64,000 bases of DNA, taken from Zygnema circumcarinatum (lineage: Eukaryota; Streptophyta; Zygnematophyceae; Zygnematales; Zygnemataceae). The notes below the pieces were generated by a model, which was not told where the DNA came from, ran no database searches, and saw only the letters and a list, made by a program, of their open reading frames with translations. This document shows, piece after piece, positions 45,601 through 58,000 of this stretch (positions are counted from its first letter, which is position 1; each line of letters begins with the position of its first letter). The translations under genes and the position numbers were made by a program. Where the stretch lies: positions 1,564,196-1,628,195 of the forward strand of contig CM074806.1 in assembly GCA_037447605.1 (NCBI GenBank), written 5' to 3'.

Positions 45601-48600
45601 CCCCTTCCCCTCCCCTTCCCTCCCCTCCCCTCCCTTCCCTTCCTCCCCTCCCTCTCCCTTCCCTTCCTCTCCCTCCCTCTCCTTTTCCCTCCCTCTCCCT
45701 CTCCCTCCCTCCCTCTCCCTCCCTCTCCCTCTCCCTCCCTCTCCCTCCCTCTCCCTCCCTCCCTCCCTCCCTCCCTCTCCCTCTCCCTCTCCCTCTCCCT
45801 CCCTCTCCCTCGCCCTCGCCCTCGCCCTCCCCTCCCTCTCCCTCCCTCTCCCTCCCTCTCCCTCCCTCCTCACCCTCTCCCTCTCCCTCCCCTCCTCACC
45901 TCTCCCTCCCTCCCTCTCCCTCTCCCTCCCTCCCTCCCTCTCCCTCCCTCTCCCTCTCCCTCCCTCTCCCTCTCCTCTCCCTCCCTCCCTCCCTCTCCCT
46001 CCTCTCCCTCTCCCTCTCCCAGCGCTTCTCGAGGTGGAGACGGCGATGTCCACCTTGCAACGGCAACAGCCTCGTTGAAGCCGAGGATGAGCATGGCCAG
46101 GATGGCCCGAGGGGGAGGCAGCCAGGAGTTGCCCCTCCCCTGTCGCTTCTGCCAACCCCCTTCTGCATCGAATCAATCAGCTTTGCTCTGCAGATCAAGT
46201 TCAATCAAGCAGAGGATCCAAATTCCGTTTAAATGCATTTAAACAAATGCTTCACGATATCATTTGGAGGCGCCCTGTGATTTGTATCAGATCTTGTAAA
46301 TGAGTTGCTCACCTGCGCTTGCATAGCTTGGCTGATGGTATACTCTGTCTCGGCCACGAACTGCCCCCACAACGCTCGACATTGCGCCGGGCTGATAATG
46401 ACATCAGCTGCTGGCACCTGCACAACACAACAACAGCAACAATGCATCGTAATAGCCCATCAAGACAGACTTCAAACCTCTCATCCAGGCATGCACGACA
46501 CATCCGCAACTCTTGATTAACAAAAGCATCGACAACCTCGGAGCATGTGGAGTCTAAATTAGCTGCAAGCACGGCCACATTTGGCGGCGAAAGAGCACCA
46601 ACTTCCTGCCATATCCATCTTCTCGGCCGGAAGTCTGCGTGCAGTGTACCTGAGCCCACGTGCTTGCGACCATGGCCCTGCTGATGTGGCTGTCCAGAAC
46701 CTGCATCTCGTTTGCGGCAGCAGCCGGTGCTGTTGTCTCGCCTCCTTCCGCATTATCCCCGAGAAGGGTAAGCAATGCACCCTCAATTGTATCCGGCCCC
46801 TCATCATCGAGTCTCACAGCTGCCAATACAGACAGCAGCTTGAGAGCCTGCACCCCTCCATTTTCTTCAAGTATAGTTAAAGACCACATAGTGAGACAAG
46901 ACGAACTGTAAGGAAGGCAGAAATGGTTGAACGAAAGGCTGCGCCTTATGGTGCAAGGGAAGGAAGGGCTCACCGCCGTCCTCCCTGCTCTTGTGATTGC
47001 GCGAAGGTCCTCCGTCCCAGTCCACCTCCGAGGCAACGAATCCGAATCACGGCTGAAAAGGGTGGTGAATCTGTAAACATAGCCGAGCCCTTTCAGGATA
47101 GGTGACATAACCAGAAACAGATAACGACATTGACACAAGTACTCCACCATCTACTCGACAATGGGAGTACAATATGTACAATCGTCGGCACAGCACCTCA
47201 TGATTCAGGGGCAGCAACTGTAATAGCTCACTTATGGAATTCCCCCTCCTTCTCCTCAGAAATGAACAAGCCATCACCTATCCTTCATTCGAACAAGTGC
47301 TTGATTTGCCTCCTCACGTGTGCGCTTCTCAATCACATCTCGCCCAGAAGCTTCCAAGTCTGCTTGCATTTTCTCCGCCTCCACATCTTCCAGCTCATAT
47401 CCGGCGATGGCAGCTGAAAGGCCCGCTCTCGCAATCGCTCGCTCCTTAAGGAACAAATCCCGAATTTGCGGCCATGTTTGGTCACCGGCTGCAACCAACA
47501 GCAAGCTTACCGGATCCCTAACTGCCGATGTGAAGAATTTCTGCAAATCAAAACGAGTTCATTGAGTGAACATAGAGTACTCAACCCAAAATAAGTCAAT
47601 AAATACAATGGGCGACGGGGTTATGAAATTTCAATCAAAAGACAACGCAACTTTGGTCCTAATGGTTTTCTAATGCCAATTTTGCAATAAAATGGCTATT
47701 GCTCCCTGTATGTTGCAGGAGAACCTAACATATGGAACTACGCATACTTCCTGTAAACAGAGCACTATAAAATTCTAAGAGGTGAAATGCAGTGTAAGAT
47801 TGCCTTAGTTGTGCATACCACCTAAACTCAGCCTCAGGCATTGTTTGCCTTTGCAAATGCAAACTACGAGTTTCCACAGCAGGCATCATTGAACCTTTCT
47901 TCGTGTAGGATCGACAGGCCTTCAGCAATGAACCCAATCCACAAAGCAACGTGGGACAACATACAGAAGTCCAAAAATAGAGGGTGCACAAAACAACGGA
48001 CCTCTGCATCAGCGGCCACAATCTTCAGCTTCTCTGCCTTCACTGCTGCCACGTGCGCATCCATGTCTCTCTTTAGTTTCTCCCTCGCCTTCCCGGAATT
48101 CCACTCCATTTCAGGGACGTTGGCGTCTGGAAGGAAAAGCACAAAGTTCATGACCTTCAGGCGAGGGGATCAGGAGTTTGCAATCCGCTAATTCAGTATG
48201 AATAGCGTTGGCAATAGCCACCGTTTCCTAAAGGAAAAACTGCTGTACTTCAAACTCCAGGAAAAGAGACACGAAGACCTTAATTGCAGTGCAATGCTTT
48301 AGTGCAGATTGAAGAAGGCTGCCCATCAGCTTGCCTGCTGCGCCGGCATCAAAATGTGACAATGCCTTTTGAGTGAGGTTCCGAGCAACTGCGGCGAAAG
48401 CCACAGAACTGCAATTCTTCCCTCCTGATTGAGAATCCAATTCGGCCTTCAGCGTATCGAGAGCACTTGTCCTGTGGTGATTCAGAGTGGCTTGATAAGC
48501 AGGAAAGAGTCCCTGAACAAACGAACCAAAGAGAAAACATTGTTGGGCAGTTGGACAGCACAACGCTACTTTCTGAATCCATGGATGCAACCATGGACCA

Positions 48601-51600
48601 CATTTCATACCTCATTGATGTTTACTTGACCATTCCAAAGTATGCAGTGTCATGAATGCATTGCACAAGCGAACGAAATGCCCATTGAGAAAAAGTGCAA
48701 GACTGCGACTCACCTCACCAGCCTTAGACAAGAGGAAGTTCCTTTTGTTGTTCCGAACTCCTTCGTCGAAATAGACTGCCTCCGAATCATAACTGCGTTC
48801 AATTTCTGCCAGGTCAGGAACTAAAGAGCAGAAACTCATCGATTGGAATTTCTGCAATTTGGTTTGCTGTGCTCTATTCGTTTGCCAGCATGTTCAGACT
48901 GGTGCATGCATGCGTGATATCTGTGTGCATACATGCATCGCATGGCTATGGAGACGTGTACACATGCACATGCGCTATGCACGAGAACTTCTGTCAGTCA
49001 ATAAGGTATGATGTCGGAGACAATGAAGAACAAACGTTTGTCTGCAAGCAGTCTTTATAACGATATGCAAAGTAGCATATAAGCAGAGAGAAGTAAATTA
49101 TTCAGCTTCACTAGTATTCAATTTGACTCCAACGAGGTTTCAAATGATCAGGCTGGAGATACATATGAGAAACACGAACTATTCACACACAGTTCAACAG
49201 ACAACCCAACCAAGTCCCAACAATTCCAAAAAGTATTGGCAAAAGAAACAGGAACATACCTCGACAGGCAGATATGCAATACAGCGCCGGCTTGTTTCCC
49301 GAATCCAGTAACAATGCCAGCGCGTGCACCCTCATCAAGTGCGCGCCATGTCTGCAAAAACAGGACTATGTTCAGACGCAGCACAACTTTCTATGCGCAG
49401 CAGTTACGAACAAGATGAGAGGGAGAGTGAGAGTGAAAAAGAGTCAAATTAGAGTCCTGAGAATGAAGACTCATTTAAAAAGTGCTCAAGGTTCACAAGA
49501 ACTATCTACAGGAAATTCAGTGCTTAGCGACATGCAATCTAGTTTCGACAAAGTCTTTGCCGCATTGCTCTAATGTAAGTTGGTACACATTTGGCTCCAA
49601 CAAACCTTTCTTCAATTTCATCTGAAGTCATACCATCTAGTGATGAGCAAGCCTTCACAGCTCCTACCCGATTACCTATTCTCTGTAGCACTAAAGTTCT
49701 ATGTATTGTCTTGAAAGACGACTGGTGTTGCACAACGAAACACCCTCCGTAAGCATATGCAAGTTGCTGTTTAAGCTTGGACAGACATCACATCACATTC
49801 TTCTCAGATTCTTTGAAACATGCACATCAATGAGAACCTTCTCAAGATCTCCTGCTGCACACTCATCACGGTGAAGGTTCCACAACGACTGAAAAATTGA
49901 CGACGCCTATTCAGCCAAATTCAACCTTTAAACATTCGACCACCTCGACCCAGAAGGGGTGGCCCATTGCCACACTAAAGTAAGTATATATATTCTGACC
50001 TCAGAGGATAGGAGCTCTTGTAACTTCTCATGGGCCAGCTCCTCACAGCGGACCGTAGCGACCATAACCTGCATATGCCCAGTCTCAGGAATCCATTAGC
50101 CCAGGAAAACAAACTCACCTGTTTGATATTCTCACAAGCCTCTTTCATGTTCCTTTTAAGCTCACCTTGTGGGCTGGCAAATCCAAATCTTTGTTCTCTT
50201 TGATGACTCGCCAAATCTGCTGCATGCTGATCGCTAAGCCTGATCCTGGCACTACTCCTCGTCTGTCCCCAGCAAGCCGTCCAGGAGCTATGGAGTTTTG
50301 AAACCGCTCACGTAGTTTCTCAACCTACAGAAAAAAGGGAAAACGACGAATGGCAAAAGTGAGTTGACTCTGTTCACCACGTCGATTCTATTGCAACACC
50401 TTCTCAAAATTTGACTAAGGCATCAAATTTGTGAAGAAGGGCTCCAATTTCGTTAGCATTAACGTGAAGGGGGATGTAGTCCCACATGAGGAAAACGTGC
50501 TTACCTCTTCTTCAAACAGTTCTTCCTTTTCTTCAAAATTTGGCAGAGCGGTCACTTCAATCTGGCAATACGGGAAATCAAGTAAAAAGTTCATGTTAAT
50601 TAAAAGTCGTCAATTTTATTCTTCAGAAGGGAAGAGTTCTCAACGTTTCACTTGATGAAAACAACCAAGCAAAAAATGAGGAAGGCATCCGGAACGTGAC
50701 AAGATTATCCACGAAACATCTCTTCAATCCAAAAACTAAGAATGGACATTGACCAGAACCCGGAAAGGCACCAACATTGAAAAACTCGCTCAGGGGTGTG
50801 CCCACGTATTGATGTGGCTTTGTCACACTCTCCCATATCTGCAACTCGCATAGCCATTTGAAATTATTCACGGAATGATCAGTAGGAGTTTTACATGGCT
50901 CCAACAATGGTATTGGCAAATCTAACAACAGCGTTTGTCGACACTTATCACAGTCAGACCCTCTCACCTTTGAAATATCATCTCTTAAAATGGGCTCTAA
51001 AGTTTCCATAGGTGTCTGCAAAACGGAAAAAACAAAGTAAGTTTTCCCTGCTCTTGCGGGAAACACAAACACATGACAAAGAGCTTTGAAAACGTGCCTG
51101 TTCAAAAGGAATTTTGGAACACAGGGAGCAGCCAGTAGAAGCTTTTACACAACGGAGAATAACAAAAGGTTATCTGCTCTATTGTCACCACGAGATGCAA
51201 AAGACGGAGAATTAAGAATCGATGCTTACTCGGGTTTTGTCGCGGACCACAAACAGCAAGGTCGTCTTCCTCGGAGAAAATAAGCGCATCATCACCTGCA
51301 GTTTTCTTCTAACCAAATCTTAAATAATTGAATCTGTGCTGCAAGAGCGCAGCAGGGACTGAAAGGCTGCTCGCAACAGGTATATTCTACATACGATGGA
51401 AGAAAGTGGTTGCTACCGATAAATGATAGCAATCATCGTGCTCAGGCCATGTACATAATTGTAAGTGAGCTAAATTTCGCTTGTTTCCAATATGATAAAA
51501 CCAAACCCACTTCTGAGAGCAGACTCGCCGTGGCCGTGGTGGGAGTGGAAACAAGTACAGCCTCAACATATTGCAGTACATATCTATCACAATATGCAAA

Positions 51601-53592
51601 AAAAGGTTTACAAAACTTTGACGTGTTCCAATTGCTTTTGATCTTCTGGCATATATGACATTCGCATACATACCAGCTCAGAATGGAAGTAAGACACGTA
51701 AATTGCAGCTATGCTTTTCAAGCCTGTACATCAATCCCGACCTGACCTGACCTCACCTGGAACACTGTCTTCAGGAGGGGCTTGTTCGCCGCATGTTCTC
51801 GTCCAATGTCATGACACCACCTAATAACCAAATAGAAAGCATACAAACGCTTCATAACCACTGCAACTTACCATAAAATTTCATAGCAAAAGCCCAGTGC
51901 CGATGCCAGCATGTGCCTAGAAAGGATCAGAAGAAAGTGAGGTCGGAATACGGCAAAACGAAAGAAAGCAGTGGCAGCGCAAAAGCCGGATTGAGCTCAC
52001 ATGTTGATGAGAAGGACATCAGCTACAGCCAATGCAAAAAGTGAGCTCTGCTTTTCGAATGTTGTATCATCCTGCGTCCAACATGGAAGACGAGTCTCAA
52101 CACAGCATTTTCTCCCGTCGCGAAATTCACTAAAAATAGTGAAATAAATAATAAGATAGATTGCTTGTTGTAAGCTTCTCGTTGCAGGACGGGCAACTGT
52201 GGGACTTAGCTTGTTCCTGATAATAATCAACATGCACTAGCTATGCTGAAACAAGCTGACTACTAGGACCTTCATCCAAGATTGAAGGCATGCTGTCTAG
52301 ACAGAGCTACTATGACGCTCCGGATGAGGCCCTCCTCATCCAGCAGCAGGAATAAAACACAACAATTTGATAACCAAATGAGTGCAATCGAATTCAAGAG
52401 CATAAACTAAATCAATCGTTTTCTTTTTCAATAAAATTGAAACCTGACAAATACCTCGCCTCTTTCGCGCCCATCTGTCCCTTCCAGGTCGCAAACTAGA
52501 GTACATGGGTCTATATCCACCGCCCGAGCTAGCCAAATACCCTGAGTTGTTTGACTCCTGCAACCGCGACATCATCTAAATAATTATCCGAATCAACAAG
52601 TTCCATACTCTTTCCTACGTTACAGCTGCACCAGAAATATAATTTCAAATACCTGCAGATTTAAAGCATCAACTTGTCCCATTCGCTACATTTGACCCGT
52701 CAGCCAGAAAATGAAAAATAGTCACAAACTTCCGCTGGCAACCTAAACCGAGGAAATGAGGCAAAAACAGAGAGCCACAAGTGATAAAAGGGATTGGTTC
52801 TACGCACCTCCCCTTGAAGGCGTCCATCTCAACAAACCGTGTGCTAAACAGATGATTGAGCAGGGTACTCTTTCCTGAAATTTAAAAGTTCAAGCGTAGA
52901 GAACTCTATATGTTAGCAGAGACATTAGGACATTCCATAGGCACAAATAGACAGAATATATATGAGCCTTCAGGCCGGCATGAGACAGAAACCATGGGTC
53001 ATGTTCCATCAACTAGTCAGACAAAAGCTACTAAACAGCGGAAATACACTTCCTCTCTGGGACAAGCAGACTCCGGTAGCTTTTAGAAGGTCTATCTACT
53101 TATGCGGAAATTGAATTCTGTCAGAAATGCATCCTTTCGAGCTAGAGCAATTGTCAACAACATCCTTGCTGAAAAACTGATTCCGCAATCAAAGAAAACT
53201 GACAACGGCACTCGCTGCAATCTTCTCATTACAATTGCCTCAGGTAACTGAAGTTACATGCCAGGCTCATCATAACAATCGTCGGAAAACACACCTTCTC
53301 ATGACAGACAACGACATTCAGGTACAAAGCAATTCAAAAAGCCATTCAAACATAGAAAGCGCAGCAGGAAACCAAACCAGAATCGAAGAAAAAATCTCCA
53401 AATAGCCCAGCCAGACTCAAGCAAATACAAACGAAGGCTTGCAGCTTTACCCGAGCTCTGCGGGCCCATGATAGCCACCACCGCATATGAGATGCCGCAC
53501 TCTGCGAGGCGGATGGACCGAGAAAAAGCATCGAGGCCTTCCAGGTTGAATTCACCCGCGCCATCCACGATCTGCACGGAGTTCGCCGCCAT
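42667..53592 (-). CDS. RHD3: ROOT HAIR DEFECTIVE 3 (Sey1/atlastin-class dynamin-like GTPase)
   Basis: ER membrane GTPase that fuses ER tubules. Twenty-five exons close in phase to 924 residues; the first is 53592-53451 and the last 42930-42667. GTPase motifs: P-loop [27 protein letters not shown], and FVVRDKTR. Further matches: [64 protein letters not shown] and [17 protein letters not shown]. Two hydrophobic segments form the membrane hairpin, one ending exon 46148-46054 ([16 protein letters not shown]) and one in exon 43162-43066 ([20 protein letters not shown]). The tail is Ser/Glu-rich. Three exons have no counterpart I recall in angiosperm RHD3: 49888-49826 and 49682-49602 (48 residues) and 48227-48155. 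Two donors in the model are weak (GTTGGT, GTTGGA). The intron between the two membrane exons (46053-43163) is 2.9 kb and almost entirely simple sequence. The start at 53592 matches the family; an in-frame ATG a little upstream is unlikely. Confidence 0.94.
43279..46020. repeat. Nearly adenine-free 2.7 kb polypyrimidine tract in an RHD3 intron
   Basis: The plus strand has only three adenines (44324, 45872, 45898) in about 2740 bases. Zones in order: GCCTCT units; TTTTTGTC/TTTTTTGTC units (about 43400-44860); GCCTCT again (to about 45240); CCTTTCCTTCC units; then CCCTCTCCCTCC units to the end. In the RHD3 transcript the same region reads as almost pure purine with C. Without A on one strand, stop codons cannot form in any of its three frames; without T on the other strand, the same holds there. 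The roughly 1000-codon frames on both strands are therefore artefacts. Confidence 0.97.
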
Positions 53593-54037
53593 GGCGCCCC
53601 CCTCTCTCCTCTCCCCTCCCTCCTCTCCCTGCAGCCGCGGTGGCAAAAAGGGCCGTTGGAGGCGCGAGGCAGCGCGGGCGGACGGTCCGCTCGCCGCCTC
53701 TGTTTGTAAATCCCTCCCTCCCTCCCTCCCTCCCTCGCCCGCCTCGACCGTACGGTACGGTACGGACCCTGGCCCGGCCTGGCCTGGCCCATAATGCGAT
53801 CGATCGTGGCTGGCGTGGGTCGGGTCGGTTTGTTCACATTTCGAGGTTGCGAACTTGCTAGTTGCCGGCTGGTTTTTTGCCGCAAACCGTTGGGGTCGGT
53901 AAAGTTCAGGATGACAAGCTGTATGTATGTATGTATGTATGACCGTGTCGGATCGAAAGCCGACTTTTGGCGAAAAATCAAATTGGAGCGCTTGGTTGTG
54001 GCAAGTTCAAAGTCGGGCGCGCGGTTTATTTGCAAAC
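53593..54037 (-). promoter_or_regulatory. Promoter region of RHD3
   Basis: CCTCCCTCCC tract at 53711-53735 and CCGTACGG at 53748 extended into TACGGTACGGTACGG. (GTAT)n-like repeats lie at 53922-53940. No TATA box identified. Confidence 0.5.
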
Positions 54038-54442
54038 TCAACTCGAGAGCTCCGGTTTGCTCTGACCGCGAATCGAGGTTTGCCAACCTTTGACAGACAC
54101 GAACGTTCCAGTGCTGGCGTTTGAACCAAAAGTGTAGGTTTCCGGCAATACGCAGGGGGGTTTGGCATGGGTCTCACAATGGCAATAGCCATCCACGTAC
54201 ACGGACAAAGGCAACCTGTAGGACCACGGTGAACCGGCAGTAGCGTACAGTAGTAATGCTACATTAACGAAAAACGAAACAATAAAAAGGAGGAAGCTCG
54301 CCTTTTCAGGAACCCCAAACTCAAAGTCGATAGTTCCTGCCAGAAAGACAATCCAAAATGGCCAAATCCAGTCCACCAGCGTGTGAACTTGCTCAGTCCC
54401 AAAACTCACATCCCACCAGTCCAAGCGCCTCTGAAACCTCAT
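54038..54442 (-). CDS. Possible small membrane protein
   Basis: Single open frame of 134 residues from ATG 54442 to a stop at 54038. Two strongly hydrophobic stretches, WIWPFWIVFLAGTIDF and ASFLLFIVSFFVNVALLLY, are spaced like a membrane hairpin, followed by a polar tail with several cysteines. It stands alone between RHD3 and ZFWD on the same strand. No family recognised. An unspliced random frame of this length is possible, so support rests on the hydrophobic segments. Confidence 0.35.
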   Translation of the reverse strand: MRFQRRLDWWDVSFGTEQVHTLVDWIWPFWIVFLAGTIDFEFGVPEKASFLLFIVSFFVNVALLLYATAGSPWSYRLPLSVYVDGYCHCETHAKPPCVLPETYTFGSNASTGTFVSVKGWQTSIRGQSKPELSS

Positions 54443-55043
54443 GATGGCGCTTCAGTGCACGACCGGATGGCCCGTAGCTTCTGCCTTTCTACGTTCAATC
54501 ATTACGCAGGACGAAGTGTCTTTTGGCCTCTGGATTTTAATTCATGGCCAACGCAAGCATTTTCTTCGTTTTCCCTTGTATGATATCCGCCATAAACTTA
54601 GACGCGACTCACACGACAGTACGCACTCAAAACTCTTCCAGAACGCGGGAGCCATCATCTCACAAACCACACCTTCATCCGTGCAAGATGGGCCCTCTCT
54701 CATGCGTCTCCAGCAAAGCCAAGTGGACCATTTTACACGGGATGACCTTGTGCTACAAAAAAGCGTGGAATGGTAGGCCAGCATGCCCTCGCACACCAGC
54801 TCCAGTTGGAGATGGCTGTGTGTGTACGAGACACCTTGCCTGCGGTGGAAGAATGGCAGAATATTTATTCATGCTAGCGACCCCATCCTCATTGGCTACT
54901 AAAAACTAAAAGCGGCGCTCCATCCAACGGTATGAGAGTCAGGCGCAGTGGCGGTGGCGGTTTTTCGTTCTTTCTTGCTCTCAGCTTTCTCCTGATGATC
55001 CTCCCGACGTTTACTCAAAAATTTGCCTGAAAATTTTGCTTCT
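54443..55043. other. 3' flank of ZFWD
   Basis: Intergenic sequence including the probable 3' UTR of ZFWD. Short plus-strand frames are not supported. Confidence 0.4.
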
Positions 55044-58000
55044 CTAGCTTGAAGTTGCCACTTCTGATGCTGGTAACCATCGCCAAACCTTCACGTCTCC
55101 CGAGCTATCCCCTGTGAAAATAATATTTGATAGACCGGGTGCAGTTGCCACATGCAATACTCGCACTTCCTCCCGAGTGAAGAGGGCACCTCTCTCAGTG
55201 AACCTGCCAAGAGCGTGAAAAAGAGTGTCAGCTTATAACGCAAAAGAGCTGCACCGCATCTCATACCCCTGTAACGTCAGGTTCATAATATGCGCAGTCA
55301 GTAGAAACTTGAGCAACTGCCCTAATCCCCTCAGGTTGCGGCCAGCATGAAAAGCGAGGACGAGGACAAAAAACTCTTCACGATGGCTCCTAATGCTGGC
55401 TTTGGCAAAGAAAGGGCGACGAAAGTTACTAGAAGACAACATCCAAAAACTCTCATTGACAGCCAAGGAAACAGAATGTCAGCATGAATGAGGCAACGGA
55501 TATCACTGTAGCGCAGAATGCCTCTATTGAAACTTGCAACTTGACCGCGTCAGCTGTCAGCAAAAAGAGATGCTATCCAGACAACTAATGGGGGAAGATA
55601 AAATGTGAAGCCCATTAAAAATGTGAAGCCCATTAAAAATGAGAAGGCACTCACGCAGGCAGATCATACAGTCGAACTGAATTGTCCGTGTAGGCAGCAA
55701 GCAGGACGGAATTTCCTGAAGCGTCTGTTGATCCTTGAATGGTTAAAACTCCCTGACCCAGACACCACCTTGAAACTTTGATTCAGGGTAGCAAAATTAG
55801 CCACATCTCTGCTTCAAATCTCTATCGGAGAGTGCCGGGCATCCCAAAATCAAAAAGAAAAGGAGAAGAATAGCCTCTTTGTTCCCAACATGAGTTGAGT
55901 GCGTGGGTATCTACTCACGGGGGCTTCTGTGGAACTCGAGGAAACAGCCTCCCCATGTGTGTAGGTAAGTTCTAAAGTCCCTGTAGTTGCGTTGATAGAC
56001 CACACCTGCCATGCCTCAAGCGATGCAGTGTCGGTTCTGTTCAATCCCTTCACACCTTCGATGCCATCATACAAGCATTGGAACGCAAATAGGCACTTCA
56101 ACCTCTATTTTTTGAACACCCAGAAGTAGGGAAGCAGAACGACTGAGAACAGGGGAGCCAAGGGGGCGTTGATAGCAAGCCATCTAGCTTATCCACACAG
56201 AAGAATCTTCTTTGGGAAACGATGTGACAACGACATTAGCAGCGGATTACTGTCGACGACAGCGACAGCACTGTGCCTACTGGAAGCCTCACCAGGATAG
56301 TGCCATCCAGAGAACATGAGAGCAGAAACGAATTCCAACAGAGGAGGCCGAGCACCACTCCTGTATGTTTGTCAAGCGTTTGGACACACTGCATTGTGCT
56401 CAGGTCCCACACCTGCAGATCAAACAAAATGAAGCAGCCAACTCCATAAGGCGAGTCAAAATTGAAAAGGCGAGCCCCTACATGTGGACAACTATCTACC
56501 AAAGCCTTTTTCCCATAGTCTCCACCTTACACTTACAAAAATAAAGAACATAGCTATGTGCTCGTGTGATAATTGACTCTAGCATCAGAGGTGAACACAT
56601 CCTACTCTTCTAAACCATTTCCACAAGTCATCGTTATACCACCAACCCGAACATAACTCATGCATGTTAAGCAAATCCATTCATTTACAAACAGAAGAGT
56701 CAGAACTAACCCGTATCGTCTTGTCCATAGATGCAGAATAGAGGCGATTAGCACAGTCGGTCAGCGCCACCACCCCTAACGAATGCCCCGTAAGAGAAAC
56801 TGCTGGCTCAAAATTGCTGGTGGTTGTGTTGAATCTCCACACTAAAATAACACCATTCTGCAAACCAAAGCCAAAAAAACCTTGAGAACCCCAGGGACTA
56901 CAGTACCAAAACAAAGGAAAAGGTCTTGCAAACACGTGATCATCCACATTGGACCGGGCCATCCAGGAACGCCCTATGCGTGAAAGGTTGATTACAGCAC
57001 TTACATGGCAACCAGCAAAGAGTAGACCTCCAAATTGGTGCAGGACATGCACATTCCCAACAGGCCCAGGAAGCGATCCCTGGCTGCCACTGCTCATGTT
57101 ATAAGTCTAGATATAGCAAACAACGCCCCATGCCCGATCCCTGTTAGAGTAAAAACATGCTCGGGGTGTTTTCCTCGACACTTTCACACAACCTATCTCA
57201 AACACATCTGAACCAAGAAAGCGGCTACAGCCTCACGGAGGAAGCCACAAAACAGGAAATGCATGCATCTCCTTACTCTACAGCAAGTTTGCGTATGTAA
57301 TTTGGCAATTGATTTCGTATCAGATGTCCCAAGCACAAAATCCTTAGCGCCTAGGATGCATAAACGAACATCCCTTCATGTTCTCAGTAAATTACCAACA
57401 CAGGGTGAACAGTTGATGCATTGGGATATGTTCCCTAAGGTTTTGCCAGATAAATTTATCGTCATGGCAGGGAAGGTTTGCTGAAAACAGTGCGATGTGT
57501 TAGCAGACTAAAGAACGTTTTATTGGCTTGATGAGCTCTATTCAGCTTTGGGACAAAACTGAGGCCTTTGCGGCTTTTTCAAGAAATGGAATTGTATATG
57601 TTCATAGGTTTAGCTGCAATGGAAAGCTCTTTAAACTTCCAGTATCGACATCACTCTATTTTAGTCAAGACCCTGATCTCCAGCTTACTAGCGCTTCATG
57701 GCATCATTTTTAGAGGGGCTTGGAGGCAGAACTTGCCACAACACTGATCATACGATTTCAAAAAAGCAACAAAAGTGGAAACTGACGTACTTTAACTTGC
57801 CCCGGCTGTCCAACAAAAAGCCATCCAGAGTCACTCATAAGGGAGCCCACATCATCGCCCATGTTCTCTACACTTGTACACTGCGTCACAGGAGAAAGTC
57901 CCATTAGCCACAGCAACGGAACTACACTGCCCAGTAAAGGAAAGCTCATACAAGCATGCATCTCTTAATCATTTCCAACAGCAAACGCCTCATTAAGATA

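Noticed and set aside
43279-46020. Terminal inverted repeats like those of the 189-1598 element around the intronic tract.
   Set aside because: The tract edges (GCACACCCTCC on the left, CAGCGCTTCTCGAG on the right) are not inverted copies, and no target duplication was found.
43110-46242. Four open frames of about 950-1040 codons on both strands, Leu/Phe/Ser/Pro-rich or Lys/Glu/Arg-rich.
   Set aside because: Stop codons all need A on the plus strand and T on the minus strand; this tract has almost neither. It is an intron of RHD3.
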